Origin: Symbiodinium natans
Taxonomy: Eukaryota; Sar; Dinophyceae; Suessiales; Symbiodiniaceae
Length of the DNA: 64,000 nt
Assembly: GCA_905221605.1 (NCBI GenBank)
Contig: CAJNDS010002357.1
Location: 1,297,331-1,361,330 of the forward strand
Direction: 5' to 3'
Shown here: positions 54,847-62,243 of the stretch, piece after piece
Numbering within the stretch: the first letter of the stretch is position 1
Layout: each line of letters opens with the position of its first letter
The notes under the pieces: model-generated
What the model was told of the DNA's origin: nothing
What the model saw: only the letters and a program-made list of their open reading frames with translations
The model's database searches: none
Made by a program: the position numbers and the translations under genes

Positions 54847-57800
54847 GAACTTGCAGGGCGACTTCTACACCCGGATTACCCCGAACGAATAGCATAGCGG
54901 AGCTCAAGGTCAAAGAAGTAATCTACGGTGGCAGAGTATTGCTGAGACAAGCAGGACTAGAACCGAAGTGGTGGCCGTACGCTGTGCAGACGTTCTGCTT
55001 CCATAGGAACGTACAACAAGTGGACGGGGTAAGCCCGTACGGGAAAAGACATGGCAACGAGCAAGACAAAGTGAAACTGATTCCTTTCGGGGCACTTGTT
55101 AACTACCTCCCCATTGCCGAAAAGCCTAGAAAAGCTGGCAAAGAGGACGCGGCCCTGCTCGAACGGGGGGATCCTGAAAATGACGCTCTTGAGATTCTCG
55201 GAGCTGATGAAGATGTTTCGAGCATGGCCTTGCCCTCTGAAACGAAGGAAACCAAAGAACAACGCTCGCAAAGGGAGGAAGAGCTGAGAGAGATCGATAG
55301 ACGTGCGCTCGATATGGTCATGACGCAGGACTTTGATGTGCAGCATGCAAAGGACCTCATCCTGAAGTTCACTTCGATAGAAAAAGGAATAGCGAAGAAT
55401 TCGCGGAGCATGGCCACCGGTAGAGGGTTCATAGTCCTGGGGCTGTATGCGTACGGAGGAAAGGTTGGCATTACGAATAGTGCCAAAGAATATCCGGGGA
55501 TAGCCATGGTGTGCTGCGAGCTGATAGCAAAATGTTTCCCAGAAGCTACTTTTACAACGGTGATTGTGTCTGTCGGAACCAGGATGGGGCCTCACAAGGA
55601 CAAGTTTAACGAGAGCCAGACGTACAACTTTGTTGTGCCGGTAAGCGAGAGGGCGGGTGAAGCTATGATCTGGACAGAAGAGGAACAGTGTGAGAATGAG
55701 AGTGGCGACGCCGCCGGGATAAAGAAAGAGGTGCTTCCGGGAAAATGGATATGGGGAAGGACTCGGAAGGTTGATAGTGGGCTAAAGTTCAATCCAAGAG
55801 TTTGGCATGCTACCGAAGATGCCTTGGCGCCGGAGGATAGAGTGATAGCGGTGGGATATACCCTGGCAGCGGGTAAAAAGGCATCTGTGGACGACAAGTG
55901 GAAGTTGATGAGGCTGGGCTTCAGATTGGATGAGCACTTTGCGACATTAGCGGATGGCTTATGCCAGGCAGCGTGTGCAGACGACGGTGGGGATGGGGAA
56001 GAATATGTAGATCACGACGCCGAGGAAGAGCAAGCGTATGCCATGGCATCCAAGGCAAAGTTCGACACTCCGACATCACCCGGATTGTTCCTAGGTTACG
56101 CGCTCCAACCAGGGGGTGTTCCGAGCGGAGACTATATAGTGGTTGAGCTGGCGCACCTGTATCACGGATGGACGGTACCGTCGATACACCGCGTGAAGAG
56201 GATAGTACTTGACGAGGAGATGCCCAACTACTTCCCGATGCAAGCTGTGGCTGATAGGAAGTCGAGAATCATGACAGCGACTCGAGCTGATGCCCTGGCC
56301 AGATTGGAACTGGAGAGAGAGGGGCAGCAAGGAGAGGAGACGGAGGAAATCTTCGCAGAGGAGAGAAGGGTACGAGCCGATGTGATGAGACAAATTAAGT
56401 GCGACGATCAGCATCTTCAAAACGGGGATTTCTGGGAACATGATGAGATAGACCATTCGTGGACGCTTCATCACATCTTACCCCGAAAGGAGCTGTGTAC
56501 CCCAGGCGAGGAGGTCAAAGGTACAGGTGGCCCCGGGGATAGAGAGCTGGGTCCAAGGAGGCGAACGTGGATAGTGTACGCCGATGGTACATCGGAGGTA
56601 CTGGATGAGGATAGAATGAAGGGCAAGAAGAAGATCACCAAGAAATGGACGGGGTGCACTACGTTCTGGGAAAAGGGGGAGCCTGAGGGAGAGATAGAGG
56701 ATGAAGCCAAGGAGCGGGCGCGGGGAGAGAAGGCGACGGGTATACGGGGGGTGGGTTTAGACTACGAACAGGACATGCCCAGGATAGAACGGCCGTACGC
56801 GAGATCTCACAAACCCAACTCCATTTCGTCGGCAGAGTGGAATAGGATGAGTCCGGGACAGCGACTGCGCTATATAGAGGGAGACAAAGAGAGGATCATC
56901 AGAGGAGAGAGGCCTCCCTCTGCCGTTCGAGGGCAAGAGGGAATAGGACCGCGTCCCGCAGAAATTGGAGTTCGAGAATGGATGGAGAAAATCACCGACC
57001 ATGGCCAGGACTTCTCACCGCAGGAGTACCGATGGGATTCTCCATCGGGAATGCCTGAGGGTGGCCGAGTGTGGGCAGTAAGAAACAATCGCGCCACATC
57101 CTACCGATTCTATGGCGGAAGGGACAAAAGACGGCTCGAGCTCTGGTGGAGGGTCACTCGGAGCGCCAATACTGGAGAGGTCTTAGAATCCATTGAATAT
57201 GACTCATGCATACAGGCGGAGATGATGCGCAATAGAGGGAGATACCGATTCGTTGTGCCCAGGGACATCATCACGGAGTTCTGGTACATCCCTGACGGAG
57301 GAGAAGACCGACGAATCAGGGATAGAGGAGAACCAGCAGAACCTGCCGCACCGGCATCCAGGATGGGAGATACTGAGGAGGTTGCGAAAACCATCAATCA
57401 ATTGTGCAGCACAGCTGGAATAGCGCGAACGCCGTCCGACAACATCATTGGGGAAATAATGAGGGAGTTGGGCGAGCAGCCTAAAGTGCAGGTCATGGGG
57501 GTCGGAATAGAAGAAATAGGGGATAACGGAGGTGAGAACGTATCTTGGATATCGGGGGAAGGATGTGTGATAGGAGAGGGTGTGACGGATGTGGTCATCG
57601 CTATCGATGCGTCTAGCGAGGGCATGAGTGTAGAAGTTGACCGAAAGGCATCCGGTTGGAGACGTGAGGAAGGTCTAGATAGTACGCGAGAGGCTCGAGA
57701 TAGAGTGTTTGGTAATATAGAAAAGGTTATCACCGACGCCAACAGCAGAGGAATAGTGGCTACGACCATCTGGATAGGCGGCAAAAGTCGATTGGCCGAC

Positions 57801-60800
57801 GAGACCATTGTTCGAATGGCGCTTGCCTGGGACATGTGGATAGTACGGAGTGATGGATGCATGCTGGGTATGAATGACGGGGTGGACGCGTCGTGTTACA
57901 TAGGAATGGTCACACCATGTATGATGAATGCGATCGCGGCGGACATGTTAGCATGCGATCATATGCCAAGGGATCATGAGTTAATGTCGCACATGGTGAG
58001 GATATCGGACACGAAAATGGACGTACAACGAGAGCAGGAGCGTAAAGCGATACGCGAAATGATCAAGGTGATAGAGGACGTGGGAAACATCTGCGGCGAG
58101 GAAGAGGGTGACTCGGTGTCGATGGCATGTGAAGAACACGAGGGAGAATATCTCGGATATAGCAGTGGTATGGTGACACTGGACGTGGACTCCTTGGCAC
58201 AGCTGGAAAAGGGAACGATTAGAGGTGACGAGACTGGGGGATCACTAGAGAAGCTGCTGAAGATAGCCAAGAGAAGAATGAACGGAGGAAACTCGTATTG
58301 GGTGATAGACATGGAGGGAGACGACGAGCACGTCGACGATGCTACGGATAGAGAAGATCAGACGCTGGTGAGGAACTATGCTGCTGCGGCTGCCGAGGAT
58401 GGGGCACCGTACATCAGTCGTGAGGAGCCCAGATGGAAAAGATGCATAGTTATGAATAATCCAGGCCGAGAGGCAATGGGGGAGGTCTTCGGACCCCGGG
58501 CGAGACACATACAGGACCTGCGCGTGATCCTGGTCGACGGCGACGACATAGGCAAGGTTATGATGATGAAGCCAAACAGTCGCCGCACCAGACATAGCAC
58601 CGGAGGGGCCGCAGTAGCTTACCCTGGAGAAGAGCTCGAGGTGGGAGACATGAACTGCAACGGATGGATAGTAGTGCTGACCGGGGAGAGGGAGAGCAGC
58701 GACACAGACCGACGCCACGACCAAGATAGAGAGGAAAGCTCCGGATTTGACGACCAGAGTGATGTGTTTGATTCAGAAGGATGGACGCTGTCGGACTTGG
58801 AGGAGGAACGGGAACCTGTGGATGAGGCATTCTTCAGGGCCGGGCACGCTGAAACCATCAACCTCGAGACTATGGAGAAGGGCGAATGCGACATAGTCAT
58901 GTGGGAGGCAGAGAGGAATGCACTGGTCCTCGAACTAAAGGACGACATCCATGTTCCGTTGATAGGATACACCTGGGTTCGTACTGGGATAGCATATCCG
59001 GAAGATCCTGGCACAAGTGTGAGAGTGTCTGCGCTTGGACAACTTGTGGCGGAAACTATGTGCGACGTCATAGGATACGAGGTATCACCTGAGCGAGAAA
59101 TCCTGGTGGCTATACAGAATAGGAATAGCTTTCCCATCACGTTTGGAGGAAGAGGGGGGCCAATCATGAGAATGGAGTTCGCTAAGGGAGTATGTCTGCG
59201 ACCGAGGATGCGCGGGTGCATGATGCCTGAGAACGTGAAGGAAGTGAGACATCGTAGGGCACATCGGGAGAGCAAGAAAGCAATCTGGGCAAGAGAGGCC
59301 CGTGCGAGGGAAAGAGACAGGGATAGTGCGGGTCATGGACTGAGAGCAGGGAGGAATAGAGATGAGGATAGGCGGCGAATCGGCGTCAAGCATGTCTCGG
59401 ATAGGGCATACAGATGCCGAGAATGTCGACGACTGCTGGAGGGAAAAGCCAAGGTACCTAGTTTGATCCTCACGTCGATGACGCTATGCTTCGCATGCTT
59501 CATGAACAAGCATACTACGCCCGTTGATAATTTGATCCGGCAGGGTTATCAGACTGAAGACGAGGAGTATGGAGATGGAATAGTCGCAGTCCCTGCTATA
59601 CAGGTGGATGCAGATCAAGAGGATAGTTGGGAAGAGGTTGCGGAAAATGAAGTGTGTGATAGCATCGACGAGACAGTAGGAGAATGTGAGCCACTGATGG
59701 CCACAATCATAGAGGACGAAGAGGAAGACATCGAGGAAGTGTTCGGACTTGTCGCTAGACCCGTGACGAAAGCTGAGAGGGCGATCAACCCCAAGGCTCG
59801 GGCAGCGCTTGATAAGGAATGGAAAAAGCTGATGGATCAAGTGGTCTGGATAATGGAGGAGGTGCGTTCGTGGAAGGACGTTCAACGGGAGGCAATGGAT
59901 AGAGGGGAAATAGCTCATGTAGGTCGTATCTTCGACATTTGTGTGGAAAAGAACTGGGAGCTTGCTGAAGACGATCCTCTTAGGAAGTATAAGGGGAGAG
60001 TTGTGTTTGAGGGATGTCATGTCAAAGACCAGGAGGGAAAGTGGGCCATCTTTCAAGAAATCACATCATGCCCCGCGACACTTGAGGCAGGCAAGATGGC
60101 GGATGCCTATGGGATGCTGCCAGGACACGACATCGAGATGTCGGACGGTGAGTCGGCATACACGCAGGCGCTGTTGGGGGGGCCTAAAACATGGATACGG
60201 ATCCCGAGGGATAGGTGGCCAGATGAATGGGAGGGCATAGACGACCCCGTGGTGCCACTGAGACTAGCTTTATACGGGCATCCGGATGCCGGGGGGTTCT
60301 GGGAAAAGCACTGCGAAAAGGCCGTGACTGAGGTCGGCTTCGAATTCCTCTCAGATTGGCCTAGTGTGTTCTTCCATAAGGAGCTGAAGCTGATGCTGGT
60401 GATCTACGTCGACGACTTCAAGCTTGCGGGGCCCAAAGAGAACTTAGCGATAGGATGGGAGAAGCTGGCGAAGAGAATCAAGCTCGAAGAGCCACGAAGT
60501 ATGGGTAGGTACTTGGGATGCTTGCACACGGCTAGCGCGATACCTTTTCGGTCGCCGTTTGAGCCGAGACACGAGTGGACGAAGATCATCGAGCCCAAGA
60601 AGGAACCGCCTAACTTCGTGGGGAAGGCCGAGGCGCAGGAAGATAGTCCAGATGAAATCAGGATTCTTCGATACGATGTTACCGATTTCATGAAGCAGTG
60701 TGTGGATAGATATCAAGAGTTGTGCTCGACGGCATATCCTAAGCCACTGGATAAAGCTAAGACCCCATATCTCGACGAGAGCCGCCCAGAGTTCGACGAG

Positions 60801-62165
60801 AACCCAGTAGACGACAAGGTGAACGAAATTATGGGGATAGCCAAGTACGAGCTGCCGGATGAGGGGCCGGGAGTGTTGAAAGAGCACGCCCCTGCGGTAC
60901 TCATGAAGATCTTGTATGGGGCCAGAGTCGGAAGGTATGACCTTCTGCGACCAGTACAGGTTCTGGCGTCGAGGCTGACGACCTGGACACATCTCTGTGA
61001 CAAGAGAATGCATAGACTGATCTCATACATCAACGAGACGACCACAACGAGCCTCTACGGATGGGTCGGGGATAGGATAGGAGACATCCGTCTTGTACTA
61101 TACTGCGACGCCGATCTTGCCAGCGACAAGAACGACCATAGATCCACGTCGGGGGTATATCTTTGTCTTCAGGGACCGCACACTTTCGTTCCTATAGCCG
61201 CTTACTGTAAGAAGCAAACGTCGTGCTCCAAAAGTACCCCTGAAGCTGAGATAGTAGCCCTGCACGATGGCATCACGAAACAAGGAATACCGGGGTTGAC
61301 ACTATGGGAGATGATCAAGGAGAGTATAGAACCCTTGATAGTGGCAGAGGACAATGAGGCGGCTGTTAGAGTGATTGTATCGGGCAAGAATCCGAACATG
61401 AGGTACCTGTCTAGAACACAACGAATAGACATAGCTAGGCTGAACCAGTTCTACGAGGCAGTCATGTTCACGTTTGTCAATTGTCCTACTGAGTATCAGG
61501 CTGCCAACATGATGACCAAGGCCATCAATGAAGCACGAGAGTGGTTAAGGGATATGTACACTACCGCACATTTCGGTGAAGAGGAGTTCGGGAACGCAAC
61601 GGGAACCATCTTAGCTATGCCCGCGTGCCGGGGGGTATCCCAAAATCAGCTCGAGTATGACATCAGGGATAACGTTGGGATAGCAAAGTCCATAGTGGGA
61701 AGATGGATAATTTGGGAAATGGTGTGGGATATCAAACACTCGCCAATTCTGGAGGTCGATGAGGCGATCGTCGGTGAGTGCGACGGGATAGTTGTGATAG
61801 CACCGAAGCGAGTTGACTCGCCGTCTCGACTAGCCCGCGGAGCAGAGCTTAAGCTGGGAAGAAAGGACCAAAGTGCGGCTGATAGCCTAGCATTACTGGT
61901 CGACAGAGTGATCGCTGCGGGCATTGGGATTGTGCTGATCAATCGCAGTGATGCCGCCATATCCGAGGGAATAGCGAGAATTCTTGCTGCACGTGGAAAA
62001 CTGGCTCGAATGCGGGGAAAGACGAAGATAGGAGAGCTTCACGACAAAGGAGAGGACGTACAATGCACCATATACATTAGTGAAGAATCAAAGGCTCGGA
62101 TAGATAATAGCAATATGGTGAATATTGAAGAACTTTGTAACGCTCTTCAACGACGTCTTGACTAG
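54798..62165 (+). CDS. pol: Pol part 2: integrase, nested 2OG-Fe(II) oxygenase-like domain, RT, RNase H
   Basis: This is a 2,455-codon frame, open upstream. Residues 1-110 end the integrase core: YADGAGEF (Asp), TNSIAELKV (Glu), then PFGALVNYLP. Before the usual FDTPTSPGLFLGY block (about 422) lies an insert of some 310 residues. Its part at about 205-355 shows GPHKDKF (HxD, about 266), RVWHATED (distal His, about 336) and DRVIAVGY (Arg eleven residues on), the layout of 2-oxoglutarate/Fe(II) dioxygenases. A long unassigned region follows, with a zinc cluster YRCRECRRLLE...CFAC (about 1,537). Reverse transcriptase: DAYGMLPGHDIEMSDGE (motif A) and IYVDDFKLAG (YVDD at about 1,870). RNase H: YCDADLASDKNDHRSTSG, EAEIVAL, AEDNEAA. 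A C-terminal unassigned domain ends ALQRRLD. Confidence 0.8.
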   Translation: MYADGAGEFSKACDVIGTCRATSTPGLPRTNSIAELKVKEVIYGGRVLLRQAGLEPKWWPYAVQTFCFHRNVQQVDGVSPYGKRHGNEQDKVKLIPFGALVNYLPIAEKPRKAGKEDAALLERGDPENDALEILGADEDVSSMALPSETKETKEQRSQREEELREIDRRALDMVMTQDFDVQHAKDLILKFTSIEKGIAKNSRSMATGRGFIVLGLYAYGGKVGITNSAKEYPGIAMVCCELIAKCFPEATFTTVIVSVGTRMGPHKDKFNESQTYNFVVPVSERAGEAMIWTEEEQCENESGDAAGIKKEVLPGKWIWGRTRKVDSGLKFNPRVWHATEDALAPEDRVIAVGYTLAAGKKASVDDKWKLMRLGFRLDEHFATLADGLCQAACADDGGDGEEYVDHDAEEEQAYAMASKAKFDTPTSPGLFLGYALQPGGVPSGDYIVVELAHLYHGWTVPSIHRVKRIVLDEEMPNYFPMQAVADRKSRIMTATRADALARLELEREGQQGEETEEIFAEERRVRADVMRQIKCDDQHLQNGDFWEHDEIDHSWTLHHILPRKELCTPGEEVKGTGGPGDRELGPRRRTWIVYADGTSEVLDEDRMKGKKKITKKWTGCTTFWEKGEPEGEIEDEAKERARGEKATGIRGVGLDYEQDMPRIERPYARSHKPNSISSAEWNRMSPGQRLRYIEGDKERIIRGERPPSAVRGQEGIGPRPAEIGVREWMEKITDHGQDFSPQEYRWDSPSGMPEGGRVWAVRNNRATSYRFYGGRDKRRLELWWRVTRSANTGEVLESIEYDSCIQAEMMRNRGRYRFVVPRDIITEFWYIPDGGEDRRIRDRGEPAEPAAPASRMGDTEEVAKTINQLCSTAGIARTPSDNIIGEIMRELGEQPKVQVMGVGIEEIGDNGGENVSWISGEGCVIGEGVTDVVIAIDASSEGMSVEVDRKASGWRREEGLDSTREARDRVFGNIEKVITDANSRGIVATTIWIGGKSRLADETIVRMALAWDMWIVRSDGCMLGMNDGVDASCYIGMVTPCMMNAIAADMLACDHMPRDHELMSHMVRISDTKMDVQREQERKAIREMIKVIEDVGNICGEEEGDSVSMACEEHEGEYLGYSSGMVTLDVDSLAQLEKGTIRGDETGGSLEKLLKIAKRRMNGGNSYWVIDMEGDDEHVDDATDREDQTLVRNYAAAAAEDGAPYISREEPRWKRCIVMNNPGREAMGEVFGPRARHIQDLRVILVDGDDIGKVMMMKPNSRRTRHSTGGAAVAYPGEELEVGDMNCNGWIVVLTGERESSDTDRRHDQDREESSGFDDQSDVFDSEGWTLSDLEEEREPVDEAFFRAGHAETINLETMEKGECDIVMWEAERNALVLELKDDIHVPLIGYTWVRTGIAYPEDPGTSVRVSALGQLVAETMCDVIGYEVSPEREILVAIQNRNSFPITFGGRGGPIMRMEFAKGVCLRPRMRGCMMPENVKEVRHRRAHRESKKAIWAREARARERDRDSAGHGLRAGRNRDEDRRRIGVKHVSDRAYRCRECRRLLEGKAKVPSLILTSMTLCFACFMNKHTTPVDNLIRQGYQTEDEEYGDGIVAVPAIQVDADQEDSWEEVAENEVCDSIDETVGECEPLMATIIEDEEEDIEEVFGLVARPVTKAERAINPKARAALDKEWKKLMDQVVWIMEEVRSWKDVQREAMDRGEIAHVGRIFDICVEKNWELAEDDPLRKYKGRVVFEGCHVKDQEGKWAIFQEITSCPATLEAGKMADAYGMLPGHDIEMSDGESAYTQALLGGPKTWIRIPRDRWPDEWEGIDDPVVPLRLALYGHPDAGGFWEKHCEKAVTEVGFEFLSDWPSVFFHKELKLMLVIYVDDFKLAGPKENLAIGWEKLAKRIKLEEPRSMGRYLGCLHTASAIPFRSPFEPRHEWTKIIEPKKEPPNFVGKAEAQEDSPDEIRILRYDVTDFMKQCVDRYQELCSTAYPKPLDKAKTPYLDESRPEFDENPVDDKVNEIMGIAKYELPDEGPGVLKEHAPAVLMKILYGARVGRYDLLRPVQVLASRLTTWTHLCDKRMHRLISYINETTTTSLYGWVGDRIGDIRLVLYCDADLASDKNDHRSTSGVYLCLQGPHTFVPIAAYCKKQTSCSKSTPEAEIVALHDGITKQGIPGLTLWEMIKESIEPLIVAEDNEAAVRVIVSGKNPNMRYLSRTQRIDIARLNQFYEAVMFTFVNCPTEYQAANMMTKAINEAREWLRDMYTTAHFGEEEFGNATGTILAMPACRGVSQNQLEYDIRDNVGIAKSIVGRWIIWEMVWDIKHSPILEVDEAIVGECDGIVVIAPKRVDSPSRLARGAELKLGRKDQSAADSLALLVDRVIAAGIGIVLINRSDAAISEGIARILAARGKLARMRGKTKIGELHDKGEDVQCTIYISEESKARIDNSNMVNIEELCNALQRRLD

Positions 62166-62192
62166 AGCGAATTTTGTGTGACCTTGAGTTGC

Positions 62193-62232
62193 ATGCAGGT
62201 ATAAGGAAGAAGAGGGCTCTAGCGACCTGCAT
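62193..62232 (+). promoter_or_regulatory. Hairpin between pol and the next ORF
   Basis: ATGCAGGT (62,193-62,200) and ACCTGCAT (62,225-62,232) form a perfect 8-bp stem with a 24-base loop, in the 78-base gap between the pol stop and the next ATG at 62,244. It could guide expression of the downstream ORF. Confidence 0.4.
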
Positions 62233-62243
62233 AGCGTGGAGCC

